Part shown: positions 37,271 to 48,400 of the stretch, piece after piece | How the letters are laid out: each line of letters begins with the position of its first letter | How positions within the stretch are numbered: the first letter of the stretch is position 1 | NCBI GenBank assembly: GCA_018676675.1 | Contig: JABHEG010000217.1 | Location: forward strand, 62,001 to 126,000 | Direction of reading: 5' to 3' | DNA length: 64,000 nucleotides | DNA from: Lentisphaerota bacterium | Lineage (GTDB): Bacteria; Verrucomicrobiota; Lentisphaeria; Oligosphaerales; JABHEG01 | Notes under the pieces: model-generated | Seen by the model: only the letters and a program-made list of their open reading frames with translations | What the model was told of the DNA's origin: nothing | Database searches by the model: none | Position numbers and translations under genes: made by a program

Positions 37271-40200
37271 CTACTCGAGCCGGGCGCTGGCCCAGACGGC
37301 ATAGTCGGCGCTGATGCCGTCGCCGATGTCGCGACAGTAGAGCTTCAGCCTCTTCGCCTTTGAGATGTCCACGCTGATCGCCAAGGGCTCAGTGGGGCCG
37401 GCCAGTGTCGGCGACGTATACATCACTTCCCAGCCGTTGTTCCTGTCTACGTGGACCTCGTAGACCACCCCGGTGGCACGGGCCGAACCGAGGCAGTTAT
37501 CACAGATGCCGATCACAGCCCGGAACGTCTTGTGTCCGGGCTCGCCGGGCAGCTCGTAGATGATCTCTGAATAGGCCAGCGGGGTGGCGTACTCCGGTCC
37601 GGCGTAGAGCGCCTTGGGATACAGCACGCCACGCATCTTGAGCGGGTTGCCATAGTAATCCGTGTCCTTCTTCAGCCCGCCGTGAACTCGGGAGTCCGCC
37701 TCCTCCAGATCGCTGAGATAGAGGGTCCCGTCGGGGACTTTGATGAGCCTGTCATAGGTCAGATGCAGAGAGGTGACAGCTTCATCGATCGCGACGTCAT
37801 CGAGGGTGACCCTCACCGTGTGGCGCGTGGGTTGTTCCTGATCTTCCACCGCCAGCGCGCGCGCCAAGTCGATCCCGACCGTGATTGAGCGCGCAGGAAC
37901 TGCAGTATCCGTCCGGATCTGGACGAGTTCATCATTCTCCTGGATCTGCGCACCATCCAGGGAGACCACGATCGAGTTCAAGTCGATTGGGTTGTCATCG
38001 TCGATGGCTTCCAAGATCAGTCTCTTCGGGGGCTCGATTCGTCCCAGATCCAGAACCGATTGGAGCTCCAACGCTTTGCCATCGAGGAGCACTTTGGTGA
38101 TCCGCGGCGGCCCACTGTCTTCCAAGTTGAGCCATACCGGTTTGTTGGCCACAAGTGCGACTCCCCCAACGCTGTCTTTCCCGTCTACGGTGATGGTCGT
38201 CACGCTGCTTCCGCCCTTGCGGACGCGTTTGGCCTTCTGCCATTTGCCATCGGGTGTCCGACACCACACCGGGCCCTCGGCGTCCGACATGCTGATCCTG
38301 GCTTCGCCGGTAGCACGCAGGGAGTACCGCATCGGCTCCTTCGCCTTGCTGGTCGCAGAGCTCCCGTGGTGCAGTCTCTCACGGCGCAGGACGAACTCCC
38401 CGGGGACGGTAACCTTGAGACCGGGTTCGACGGCGTGGACGGTGAACCAGTCGCCAAGCTTGATGCCTTCAGCTACAAGGTCCACACCCTCCACGAGTTC
38501 GAGATCCACAGCCCCCCGGGTGCCATTGCTGCTGTCCGTCTTCTTGAACGTGTAGGTCTTTCCCGCCCTGGGGAACCAGACCCGAAGACCGTGCAGCCAG
38601 GAGGTATTGATCCCGGCGGAGAACGTGCGGTTGGTCTTGAGACTGTTCGGGCGGCCCGGGTTGAACGTCGTCACTTGATGCCACCCGACGGCAAATGGTG
38701 CATGGTTCGCCAGATTCACTCGCAGCAAACCATCGTCCAGCGGCGTTACGCTCTCAGTCGTGTACGCTTCGTTGCTGTCTGAGCGGACGGAGTTGGTCAC
38801 GCGGATCAGCATTTGTCTCCCTGACAGCCCGCCCCCGGTGGGCCACGATGCGTCCGGGCGAACGATCAGGGCACTCTCCATCCGTGTGCCGGTCAGGTCG
38901 CCGATCACGTCTACAATGGTCCCAGTCAGGTCGCCTGGAACGCGCGCGGAGAACGTGCCGCACTCAAGCTGCGTTCCTCGCACCAGATTCGCCTCGATCA
39001 CGCTGCCGTCGCTGTCGCTTCGGATCAGTGCATAGCGGGCATCGGTTACCAGGCCATTTGTGCATCTGAGTGTTCCTGGCTCCGGCTGAAACACCACGGT
39101 ATCGGTGTGACCTCCTGCAAGCGTGAGTTTGAGCGCCACGGTCCCGTTCAGCGCTTCCGCCGGGGCCACTTGTTCGACGTTCTCAATCACCGATTGTTCA
39201 CCCTCTCGGAAGCCCTCCAGGATATGCACGAAGGTACTATCCAGAGCTTGGTTCGGCCGGTCCGCGCTGACAGTCCGGCTCTCGACGAGGAAGTCGCAAG
39301 CATCCAGGAAACCGACATAGCCGCTGACACTCTTTCCTCCCGGCAGCAGCTGGTTTATCCACGGGATCCACGGTCCCTTTGCTCTCAGAATCTGGGTGTC
39401 ACCTTTCTGTTGCAGGCCTATCAGGCGCAACCGGACTCGACCGACGTCGTCAGGGAGCGGGCGAGAGAACGGCTTCCCATCGAGGGGGCGTGGCGCATAT
39501 GCAGCGTAGTCGGTTTTCCACGTCAGTCCCCAAGACGGGGGAGCCAGGCCCAGCTTCTCGACCTGCCTGACCTTCCGGTAAGCACCGATGCGAGGGATGG
39601 CGTCTCCGTGTCCGTCCTCCAAGAGCGCTTCGGCCAGATTGGTCGCCATCGATGTGGCTGACGGTAAACTGTCTTCGGCGCGTTCGGCCCAGGCGCTTTG
39701 ATAGAGGGCGTGTCGCTGCCCGCCATTGAGCCTGAGAATGTCTACCACGTATGGCCGCCCGGCTGTGCCCTCGACGGCAAGCAGCGTGCGACGGAACTCG
39801 TTGACTTCCACGTCGACTCGGTCGAACGAGTCGTGGTCTCTGACATCCAAGACCTGGAAGTTAGCCCCCAGCGTGCCTGCCCGTTCACCCCCCTTGAACG
39901 TGATGAGCTCCCCAAAACCTTCGTTGTCTTGCCAGCCGCGGCTGGTACCCCGCTCGTCCACTGAGACGGCATTCTGAGCCAGGTGGCTGGAACCGTATTC
40001 GCGACACCACTTCCGCGGATTGGTATGCGCTTCGACGATTTCTTTCGGATAGTCGAGGGCGCGGAAGGCTTTGATCTCCGGCCTGGACTCGTCGAGTCGC
40101 GCCGCATGCAAGTCGTAGGCGTATCCGCCCGGTCGCATCACCGGAACACCGTCCACCCAGCACCCGATACCGAGCTTGTCGGAACAACCATGCAGCGAGA

Positions 40201-41776
40201 CTTTGTCGTAGCTCAGGCGGATCTCTTGCCGATGGCCCGGACCGCCCACCCGCAGAACGCCGACTCCGTATCCAGGCCAGTTCATGCTCGGAAGTGCTTC
40301 GTTCTCGCTTAGCGTCGCGTGATCCGTAATCAGGTTGCGGAAGGGCCACATGTGCTGGTCGCCAAACTCCAGCGGCAGGCCCCGGGCCGTATGCAGCTCC
40401 TTCCATTCGGTACTGGCGGGCTCAAAGAACGGGTTCTTCGCGATGAAATCCGGCTCAAATTCCAGCCAGCCGGTCACGTTCTTCATGAAGGGGTAGTAGG
40501 AGCTCTGCAGCATCGCCATGTAATTGGGGGCGCCCTGGTGGTTCATGCCGTCGTGGTAGTGGTGATTGTAGAGGGTCAGTTCCTGGTTTGACACGGCAAA
40601 ATCGAACAGGAAATCGTCTTCCAGAAGAACCCCCAACAGCATCAGGTCTGCGCAGTTCGCATCCTGGTAGTTGGACTTGAGTCGCTGGGAGAACACGCTC
40701 TCGAACATGAGTTTGAGTTCCCGCAGGAGCTTGGTGCGGATCTTTCGGTCCAAGGCATCAGGATCTCCATACCTCTTGAGGGAGTAGTGCTTGAATGCAG
40801 GATGGTGACGTACTCGTGCAAAGGGCTCGACCCAGATGTGCTCTTTGTGTGCATTCAGCCAGCCGGGACTGCCGGTGGCACAGCGGCGGTTCCAGGCGCC
40901 GAGGCAGGAGAGCTCAAAGATCGCCGGGCGCGGGACTGCTTCCCACTCGACCCGGGTCAAAGGCTGCCCGTCCTTGCCTTGGGCCAGTCTGTTCAGGTGG
41001 CAAAGCGGCAGTCCGTAGTACGTGTCCGCAACGTGGTCAAGAAGCACCGCGATCTTGTGCGCATACAACGGGTCAGCGGTCTGTTTGAACTTCTGGAGAT
41101 GACTGACAACAAGGCTATTTCCCACGGCAAGCCAACGCCTGTGGGCAAACAGCGTGCTGATGAACAGTTGCCACTGAACGCCGGCCTTGTCTGTATAGAC
41201 GCAGGCAGGGACTTTCTTGACGGTGTCATCAAGGTGGACGAATTCCACGGTATGATCAGGGCGCAGGTCGTAGTCAGGTGGGAAGTCTTGTTCACGTCCG
41301 TAGAGATGTTTGCGGCAACACTGCGTCACGGCGTGGTAGGGGTTATCCGGATCCCACTCGTAGGCGGTCCTTCCGTAGTAATCCCATTGCGTTCCGCAGA
41401 ACGGGCAGTACTGAACCATCACCCCCGCTGCTTGCTTCGGGTCCGGCTTGCCAGCGAGAACGCGACCGAAAGGAGCGATATGGTCCGGGAAATCCGCAAT
41501 GAGTTCGTCGTCTGTCGGCTTGGTCTGTGAATACGCGTGGCAGGCTTCCTCGGGAGATATGGGCTCGTGGTCCCGGTTCCACTGCTCGACTTTCTTGGCG
41601 GTCCACTCAGCGAAGAGCGTGTCAGGCGTCAACCTGGGCACCCTCTTTCCTGGGATCAGTTGGGCCACTTTTGCTGCCCGATCGGGGGCCTGCCAGGATG
41701 GTGGAGCGGTGGCCGCCGCACAACACGCAGCAGTGAAAGCCAGCAAGAGCGATAGGGCGAGCATTACCCGTTTCAT
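37271..41776 (-). CDS. Secreted heparinase II/III-like protein with Cys-rich motif and C-terminal NPCBM domain
   Basis: The product is 1501 residues with a signal peptide (1-21, MKRVMLALSLLLAF). Residues about 60-460 look like the alpha-toroid of heparinase/alginate lyase-like enzymes. They contain YCPFCGTQWDYYG near 125 and TQCCRKHL near 155, which could bind a metal. Residues about 480-760 look like the beta-sandwich. The long middle, about 760-1340, is Ig-like or beta-rich. Residues about 1350-1501 are an NPCBM-type module (FRAVIGICDN, SVDISKAKRLKLY, ISADYAVWASARLE). NPCBM modules are linked to galactoside and glycan binding. It follows the 433-residue toroid gene by 82 bp, so the two likely form an operon. 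Confidence 0.83.
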   Translation of the reverse strand: MKRVMLALSLLLAFTAACCAAATAPPSWQAPDRAAKVAQLIPGKRVPRLTPDTLFAEWTAKKVEQWNRDHEPISPEEACHAYSQTKPTDDELIADFPDHIAPFGRVLAGKPDPKQAAGVMVQYCPFCGTQWDYYGRTAYEWDPDNPYHAVTQCCRKHLYGREQDFPPDYDLRPDHTVEFVHLDDTVKKVPACVYTDKAGVQWQLFISTLFAHRRWLAVGNSLVVSHLQKFKQTADPLYAHKIAVLLDHVADTYYGLPLCHLNRLAQGKDGQPLTRVEWEAVPRPAIFELSCLGAWNRRCATGSPGWLNAHKEHIWVEPFARVRHHPAFKHYSLKRYGDPDALDRKIRTKLLRELKLMFESVFSQRLKSNYQDANCADLMLLGVLLEDDFLFDFAVSNQELTLYNHHYHDGMNHQGAPNYMAMLQSSYYPFMKNVTGWLEFEPDFIAKNPFFEPASTEWKELHTARGLPLEFGDQHMWPFRNLITDHATLSENEALPSMNWPGYGVGVLRVGGPGHRQEIRLSYDKVSLHGCSDKLGIGCWVDGVPVMRPGGYAYDLHAARLDESRPEIKAFRALDYPKEIVEAHTNPRKWCREYGSSHLAQNAVSVDERGTSRGWQDNEGFGELITFKGGERAGTLGANFQVLDVRDHDSFDRVDVEVNEFRRTLLAVEGTAGRPYVVDILRLNGGQRHALYQSAWAERAEDSLPSATSMATNLAEALLEDGHGDAIPRIGAYRKVRQVEKLGLAPPSWGLTWKTDYAAYAPRPLDGKPFSRPLPDDVGRVRLRLIGLQQKGDTQILRAKGPWIPWINQLLPGGKSVSGYVGFLDACDFLVESRTVSADRPNQALDSTFVHILEGFREGEQSVIENVEQVAPAEALNGTVALKLTLAGGHTDTVVFQPEPGTLRCTNGLVTDARYALIRSDSDGSVIEANLVRGTQLECGTFSARVPGDLTGTIVDVIGDLTGTRMESALIVRPDASWPTGGGLSGRQMLIRVTNSVRSDSNEAYTTESVTPLDDGLLRVNLANHAPFAVGWHQVTTFNPGRPNSLKTNRTFSAGINTSWLHGLRVWFPRAGKTYTFKKTDSSNGTRGAVDLELVEGVDLVAEGIKLGDWFTVHAVEPGLKVTVPGEFVLRRERLHHGSSATSKAKEPMRYSLRATGEARISMSDAEGPVWCRTPDGKWQKAKRVRKGGSSVTTITVDGKDSVGGVALVANKPVWLNLEDSGPPRITKVLLDGKALELQSVLDLGRIEPPKRLILEAIDDDNPIDLNSIVVSLDGAQIQENDELVQIRTDTAVPARSITVGIDLARALAVEDQEQPTRHTVRVTLDDVAIDEAVTSLHLTYDRLIKVPDGTLYLSDLEEADSRVHGGLKKDTDYYGNPLKMRGVLYPKALYAGPEYATPLAYSEIIYELPGEPGHKTFRAVIGICDNCLGSARATGVVYEVHVDRNNGWEVMYTSPTLAGPTEPLAISVDISKAKRLKLYCRDIGDGISADYAVWASARLE

Positions 41777-41858
41777 TGTTCAGCTTGTATCCTGTGCTGT
41801 TGAAGGCCAGTGGACTGACCGAATCGGTTTCTCACGCGAAAGTCGGTCCGGGCGAAGC

Positions 41859-43160
41859 TCACCAGAGGTCTTGATGCCTGCCTTGCCAGTACGCCCAGAG
41901 CCAGTTGGCCATGGTATCCCCGCACAGGAAGCGGGACCGGCAGCCATAGCGGGGCGGCACCCTTTCCGGAGTTGACATGTCAATGTCGACCAGACTGACC
42001 ATGTCCCCGATCGTCATGGAAGCCAGAATGTGTCTTGCCGCTGAGACCATGTCGTCGCTCCCGGGGACGACGCCCGCCGCTTGCACCGCGCTTCTGGCGG
42101 TCATGGTGGCGCGCGCCCACTTCGCTTCCCGGAGGGTGTAGATCGACTCGGGTATCTTGTCATCCGGCAGCCTGTCATCCGGTCGACACACGTCTCCCGT
42201 TTTCCTGTCGACCAGCACACAGAAATGGGCCTTGCCGCCCGGTGCCAGCATGATCCTGGCCTCAGCCCACACCTGGCCGATGGCGTTTCGCCAGCCGGCG
42301 CACCGTTCGTTGTCCGGATCGTTCCTCAGCTTGTAGTCAAACTGCATGACGTCCATGCCCATGTAGTCGGGTGTCATGATGATGAGCCATGCATCGGCCT
42401 CCTCTTCAAATGCCGCTGTCGGCGTCTCTCCCGATTGCTTCGGGGCCAGGCGCAGGAACTCCGGGGCGTCCGTCACCCCCAGGGCAAGCAGGCGATGGTA
42501 TTCACGCTTGAGCGACTCGTCATGCGAGTGGTTGTATGCCAACAGGAGCAACGCAGGAAAACGCACGAGCGGCCACTCGATCTCCGGCCTGTCGTAGTAG
42601 CCGAATTTGTAGTCACGTCTGACCCAGAATCTGACCATTTCGGCGATCATGTGGCTGATCTGCCGTTGCTCTAGGGCGTCGGCCAGCGGCCAATATCGGT
42701 CAAGTGCCATGGCGCAGTACAGCACCTGATCCGTACTGGTTTGGTTTGACAGCTTGCCTCCGTATATCTTCGGGAAGAAGCCTTCTTCGTAGCCCTTGCC
42801 AAGATCGTAGATGTGTTTGAGCGCCCCGTAGCAGCGCCGGGCGCGCGTCAGGGCGGTCGGCGTGTGGTCAACCAGATGCCGGGACACCATGGCCTGAAGG
42901 TAGGCTCCGGTCGTCATGCCGCAGTTCTCATAGGCCCAGAAATCCTCCGGGGCACAGCCCTGCACATAGGCATCGGCCAGATGGGCTGCATAACTGTCGC
43001 CGAAGAGGCTGCGGTCGGGGGGACGCTGCGTCTCTCGATTGATGACGCTATAGACGACACCATTCTCGTCGAGGAAGTGTGTTTCAGCCCATTCCTCGAT
43101 CTCCTGGGCCCGGACTTCGAGCTCCTCGGCAGAGAGGGGCAGGACACTGTGCGTTGTCAT
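41859..43160 (-). CDS. Predicted alpha/alpha-toroid protein of unknown function (six-hairpin glycosidase-like)
   Basis: The product is 433 residues from the ATG at 43160, with GGAGGA ten bases upstream; a longer frame to 43406 has an Arg- and Pro-rich leader. No signal peptide is seen, so it may act in the cytoplasm. The sequence is helical with repeated aromatic and acidic segments (GDSYAAHLADAYVQG, RARRCYGALKHIYDLGKGY, STDQVLYCAMALDRYW, WPLVRFPALLLLAYNHSH), as in six-hairpin glycosidase or lyase toroids. No catalytic residues can be named. It leads the minus-strand pair with the NPCBM heparinase-like gene and is divergent from the deacetylase-like gene at 43280, 119 bp away. Confidence 0.65.
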   Translation of the reverse strand: MTTHSVLPLSAEELEVRAQEIEEWAETHFLDENGVVYSVINRETQRPPDRSLFGDSYAAHLADAYVQGCAPEDFWAYENCGMTTGAYLQAMVSRHLVDHTPTALTRARRCYGALKHIYDLGKGYEEGFFPKIYGGKLSNQTSTDQVLYCAMALDRYWPLADALEQRQISHMIAEMVRFWVRRDYKFGYYDRPEIEWPLVRFPALLLLAYNHSHDESLKREYHRLLALGVTDAPEFLRLAPKQSGETPTAAFEEEADAWLIIMTPDYMGMDVMQFDYKLRNDPDNERCAGWRNAIGQVWAEARIMLAPGGKAHFCVLVDRKTGDVCRPDDRLPDDKIPESIYTLREAKWARATMTARSAVQAAGVVPGSDDMVSAARHILASMTIGDMVSLVDIDMSTPERVPPRYGCRSRFLCGDTMANWLWAYWQGRHQDLW

Positions 43161-43279
43161 TCGGCTGCTATCCTCCGTCCCTGGTGTCACTCGATGCTGA
43201 GTGGTTGCTTCTCTTCGACGCCTTGGACAAGTAGGGTACTCGTTCGGACCGGGTTGGCAATGGTGGAGGCGTGGTTCAG

Positions 43280-45331
43280 ATGGCACAAGCGTACTACAGG
43301 GCTCTGGGAGCGCTCGCGCAGAACGGACAGCGTGCAGACGATGTCTTCGTCGGCAAGATGATGCTGGACCGGAAGCCGTACAAGGCGCTCGTTCGCAACA
43401 AAGCACGTCAGCGAGAGCTGCCGGGCCGCAAGTTCTTCGCCATGGGGTGGGCTGACTTTTTCGACGACGATGAACTCTACATCATGCCCCTGCTCGCGAA
43501 GTATGGCTTCACGAGCGACTTCTACGCCCAGATGATCCCGCTGACCGATGAGCCTCTCGGGTCGCACTACGACATCGAGCGATTCAAGCGCATTTTCGCA
43601 TCCGGAAACCACCTCGGTGACCATGGTATCCATCACAATGTCTGGATTGCCCTGTTTCCCACTTTCGACGGCTTCAACACACCCTCAAACGACGATTTCC
43701 GCAGGGCGCGGGACGATGGCACAAACGCGTTCGGGCACGCAGTCTCCAAGACGCTGAACGACGCCATGCGTGAGGTGTTCGTCGCCTACTACCTCAAAGA
43801 TGCATCGCTGGGCGACAAAGCGTTCGCTGAGCTGACCGATGATGACTGCGATTACCTGCGCAGAAAGCTCTCCTTCTTCCGCAGTGATGCGGACTACCGC
43901 ACGGGCCAGGACCAGCTGAAGTGCCTGGATCAACTCTCGAACAGGTACTGCGGTACGACGGGGACCTCTGTGTTCGAAGATGACTACGGGACCAGGATTC
44001 CCAATACGCAGGACCTGCATTACCCGTCCGAGGCCAATCGCGTCCTCGGGGGGATCTACCAGGGCGCGGCGACGCTACAGAACCACGAGGTGTGGGAGCG
44101 GCTTGAGACGATCTATGCGGGCTACATGTCCGAGGTCATGGGCCTTGACCATCCGCTGCGGTTCTGGGCCATCCCGGGAGGTGTGACCTACAGCCTGTTC
44201 TACAGGAAGGTCGGGGCTGCAGACGGCGATCCCGGTTACGCAGACAGGGAGTGCACGGTCATCGGGAGCGGATTCGGCCGGCATCACTCATCGATCACTG
44301 GACAGACCAGGGGATTCATGGACGTGCTGCGAGCGTTCGGCTACAGAACGACGATGGCCGGCTGCCTGCTCGGGTTCGGTGACCGACGTGTCGACGCCAG
44401 AGGCCGGCGAGAGGGGCAGTACCAGTACAAGCTGAATTCGAGAGCATCGAGACGGGACTATGTCGGAGATGGCTTCTGGGACTCGTTGAGGCACTTCGAT
44501 CCAGGTTCCGGTGATCGCAAGGAGGTGGTGGCCCTGCTCGAATCCGACGATGCCATGCTCCGGCGGTATGAAGAAACGAAAGGGAAGAACTCCGCCCACA
44601 CAACGCGCGACAACTACGCACAGGTTGTCGAGGAGATATGTCGGAAGATCGCGCAGGGCCTGATCCCGCAGGCGGTCGAGGATAGCGGCATCAATCCAGG
44701 TCCCGAACAGCGGACCAGGCGCGCACACTCAGCCCTGACCATCGAGCTCATATACCAGTTCTGCCTCAAAGCGGGGATCGAGATCATCAGCCACACGGAG
44801 GCGAGCGACGTTGCGTTTCGCGAACTCCCAAAGGGCGTGAACATCTTCCCCAACGCCGATCTTGCGACCACGGTCAGAGACGTCATCGCATCCGATCTTG
44901 CTCCAGTGTGTCCTGACGGGTGGGACAGGGGCGAGGTTGAGACCGGGAGCGGAGAGCGCGTGGCCACGTTCACGGAGCGGAGCCATGTGCGGAGCTACCT
45001 GATTCAGAATGGCGTGGCCAGGCTGGCGGCCGATGTCCGGGGGCACGGCGTGTTGAATGTCTACTTCATTCGGAACGACCATCTGGTTGACGGTTCGGAG
45101 TACCTGTCTGAGCGGGCAGGCACGCTGACGATCAGTGGAGCGGAGCTTGGTGAGTACTCGCTGAACTTCACTATCCCGGACGTGCCGCTCAGAACATACA
45201 CAGACGAGCCCCAAGACCAACGCGACTACTTCAGAGGCCTGGACGACAAGATCTGCGGGCTGCATATAGAGGTCGTGCCCGCCCCGGGCGAGACGATCAC
45301 CATCAGGTATCCCAACCTGATCGTGCGCTGA
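43280..45331 (+). CDS. NodB-like polysaccharide deacetylase family protein without signal peptide
   Basis: The product is 683 residues from the ATG at 43280, which has GGAGGC nine bases upstream; a GTG at 43271 is too close to it. The segment FAMGWADFFDDDELYIMPLL resembles the NodB motif 1 with paired Asp. GNHLGDHGIHHNV carries the His pair expected for motif 2. The rest is less clear, and there is an inserted region of about 250 residues after motif 2. In the family a metal held by one Asp and two His removes acetyl groups from amino or neutral sugars. The C-terminus (about 560-683) is a beta-rich module. With no signal peptide it may act on intracellular oligosaccharides. Catalysis is inferred from the motifs. 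Confidence 0.65.
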   Translation: MAQAYYRALGALAQNGQRADDVFVGKMMLDRKPYKALVRNKARQRELPGRKFFAMGWADFFDDDELYIMPLLAKYGFTSDFYAQMIPLTDEPLGSHYDIERFKRIFASGNHLGDHGIHHNVWIALFPTFDGFNTPSNDDFRRARDDGTNAFGHAVSKTLNDAMREVFVAYYLKDASLGDKAFAELTDDDCDYLRRKLSFFRSDADYRTGQDQLKCLDQLSNRYCGTTGTSVFEDDYGTRIPNTQDLHYPSEANRVLGGIYQGAATLQNHEVWERLETIYAGYMSEVMGLDHPLRFWAIPGGVTYSLFYRKVGAADGDPGYADRECTVIGSGFGRHHSSITGQTRGFMDVLRAFGYRTTMAGCLLGFGDRRVDARGRREGQYQYKLNSRASRRDYVGDGFWDSLRHFDPGSGDRKEVVALLESDDAMLRRYEETKGKNSAHTTRDNYAQVVEEICRKIAQGLIPQAVEDSGINPGPEQRTRRAHSALTIELIYQFCLKAGIEIISHTEASDVAFRELPKGVNIFPNADLATTVRDVIASDLAPVCPDGWDRGEVETGSGERVATFTERSHVRSYLIQNGVARLAADVRGHGVLNVYFIRNDHLVDGSEYLSERAGTLTISGAELGEYSLNFTIPDVPLRTYTDEPQDQRDYFRGLDDKICGLHIEVVPAPGETITIRYPNLIVR

Positions 45332-45391
45332 ACGGGGACTCAAGGTGCAAAAGCTCTGATCTAATTCGCTGCCGAGGATTTCATCTCCGCT

Positions 45392-45407
45392 CCGGGCAGG
45401 AACCCGG
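45392..45407. terminator. Weak hairpin between convergent genes
   Basis: CCGGG at 45392-45396 pairs with CCCGG at 45403-45407 across six bases, between the convergent genes ending at 45331 and 45440. There is no T-run, so an intrinsic terminator is only possible. Confidence 0.2.
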
Positions 45408-45439
45408 TAGCATGGGGCTGTGGCATTTGGTGAACCTGT

Positions 45440-48400
45440 TCATTGCCCCGCCCCGACGAACTCGATGATGCCAGCGGTATCGACGCGCCAGATCGAGCTT
45501 CCGGTTGCGACCCAGCAGAACCAACCGGCGCGCTTTGTTCCACCGATGCTGAACCGCGTCCGCTTCGTCTCGAGCGGGTCCAGGTTCAGCGCGGAAAGAG
45601 GCACCCGCCATTCTGCCGTCCAGTGAATCTGCTTGGCATCTATCACCTTCGCCTTGTACTCAATGGACGTTTCCAGTTGCCCGATCACGCCTTGCGGCAT
45701 GCCGAAGAGATTGTGTACTGTGAAGTCTCCTTTGGGGCGCCCGCTGAACACATAGAGGGGACCGGTCGGCAGTCCTTCCTCCCACCACCAGGTCTTCTGA
45801 CCGATGGGCGTCTCAATGGCCCATTCGTGGACAACCACCGACACGTCCTCGGGGAGTCCCTTCCGCCTCGGATCCGGGGCGTGTTCAACGCCAACATACA
45901 GGTAGTCGTTGTCGACCAACAACCACACGTAGTTCCCCGACTCCGTGCTCTTGGTCCCGGTCATGTGTTCCTGTTCGACCACGATCGCCTGGTCTCTGTC
46001 AAGCCCGCCCCATTCGCCCGGCTCGAGATTCCCGTCAATGACGATGGTCGACGTTCGGCGTCGCACCGTGTAGGTCTTGGGCTTGCTGATCCGCTTCAGG
46101 GGAGGGAACCTGGTGCTTGTGCCTGTCGCGACCTTCTCCCGGCCGGGCTTGTAGTACTTGCCGTACTCGCGTGTGACCGGCCAGCTGGCCCGTAGAGCAT
46201 CTGGATACAGACCGATCTTGCCGAATGGCAGGGGGCTGTGCCCCACTGTGCCAAAGACCGGGGAGCCCGGGCGAAGGCGGAAGTCCAGCGTGTCCACGTT
46301 TCGGAAGAAGGCGCGCCCATCTTCCCAGTTGTTTGCCACCGTGTTCTCGGCGTCGTTGAAGTCCCCAAGCACCCGCATGAACGGGCCTCCGGTGGCGATG
46401 TTACGCTCGACGACGATTCTCCGCGGGGCGCCGCTGGGTTTTTCCTCTTCGAGAAGACCCGCCACCTGCGGGTACCTGCTGCTCCAAGGCGGTTCGCGAT
46501 GCTTGAGCCAGTCCAACACGTTGCCACGCCACCTCTTGAAACTCGCGGCCGTCCGCAGCAGGTAGGTCCGGTTGGACTGTGTGATCGCGACGTTGTTGTC
46601 CACGAAGATGTTGTTCTCGATGCGAGTGTCGGGCCCATGGGTGAACATGGCCCGCTCTGTGTGGCGGTAGAGCACATTGCCCTGCATCGTCATACCGGCA
46701 TTGAACGCATCGATGTAGATGCCGCTCACCTGGTGTGTTTTCAGGGGGGACGAGTGTTCGGTGATGTGGTGCAGGAAATTGTAGCGCATCACATTCCCGC
46801 GGTTCATGAGGTAAAAAGGGGCGCCGTAGGTGTAGATGGCGCCGCCGTCGCGGGCTTCGTGCGTGACGTCGTAGATCTCGTTGTACTCGATGACATGGTC
46901 GTTGCCGCTGAAAATGACCGCGATGTACGTGCCATCGTGGATGAGATTGTGACTGATCCGGTGTCCCACACCCCCGACCCCAATCGCGTATCCGGCACCG
47001 TGACTGAGCCGGTTGAATCGGTAGATGTGATTGTTCTCCACAACATGGCCGCCGGGAGTCAGTGTCTCTCTGTCGCCGCCGTTCAGGATGACGCCGCCTT
47101 CACCCGTGTCGTAGATATCGCATCCCACAACACGGTTGCGCCAACCGCCTTTGATGACCACGGCCGCGTTGGAGGTGTTCCGGATCGTGCTGTTCGCGAT
47201 GAGTGTGTCGTTACAGTTCCCTAGCTCAATGGCGTGGCGCCACGTACACTCCAGGGTCAAGCCCAGTAACGCGACGTGCGCGACGTCATCAAGTCTGAAA
47301 AATGGCGCATTGAGAGTGGACACGATCATCTCGCGCCCTCCCGGGCCATCGGTGTCGAAGGGGTAGAGGTACAGTTTCCCTGCGTCCCTGTCGATGTAGA
47401 ACTCGCCCGGCTCAGACAGTTCGCTGAACACATTGTAGAAGATATACGGCGTGTCCTTCCGAACCGGCATGTCGTAGTGGGGGTTCCCGTCCCACCAGCG
47501 GACATCGGTGGACAGGTAGACGATCTTGCTGTCCGTGTCGATCGACAGGACTCTCGTCTGCATCTTGTCCCAGGGCCGCATGAAGTACCCCGTCGTCCAT
47601 ATGTCCGGCTCCTCCGTCCACCTGTTCGGCCGGTCGCCTGCATACCGGAACTTGGCTTTCTGGTAGCGGATCCCTCCCGCCTTTCCGTCGCCTTCAGGAT
47701 CTACCATGTCCGTCACACTCAACCAGCCTTGTTTGGGCCAGCGCACCAACCGGAACGGTCGGGAATCACAGAATAGCTCCATGGCTCCGGCACCCCACTT
47801 CCGGCCGCTCCCCCCGCGGTTCCGGAGACATCCGAAGTCCCGAATGCCCGCCGTCTTCAGGTCGGCCACCCACACCTTTCCTCGAGCTTCTGCCGGCAGA
47901 CGCGCCAGGACCTCGGGGGCATCGAGCAGTTGGAAGTCACCGATCGTCTTGCCACCGATGATGCGCGCCTCTTCCCCCGGGTAGCTGCGGTACACGATCG
48001 GCGAATCCGCTGTCCCTGAATCTTCTCTGCCGAGGGCGACTGTCGCCGCCATGAAGTGCTTCCCGCCTCGGAGACAGACCGCAATCCCGCCATCAGGCAA
48101 CCCCTGCTCACGTTTGATTCTGCGGATTTCGTGCTGAGCCCTGGCGATCGTGGCAAAGGGCTTGGCTTCGGTGCCGACATGGTCATCGGAGCCCAGTGTG
48201 GATACGAACACCGTGTGGCGTGGCCGGCTCACCCATTCCTTCCTGGCCTGCCGCGGGGGCACTTCTGCCTGCCCATCTTCGAGCCCGTCGATCGCTTCGA
48301 GGCGATCGATTGCGTCCAGCCGGTAGCTGTCATGCGGATAGCTTGATGTTTCCTGCTCTGTGAGGAGCTTCTCGTACGTGCTGCGCGCTTTCTCGTACTT

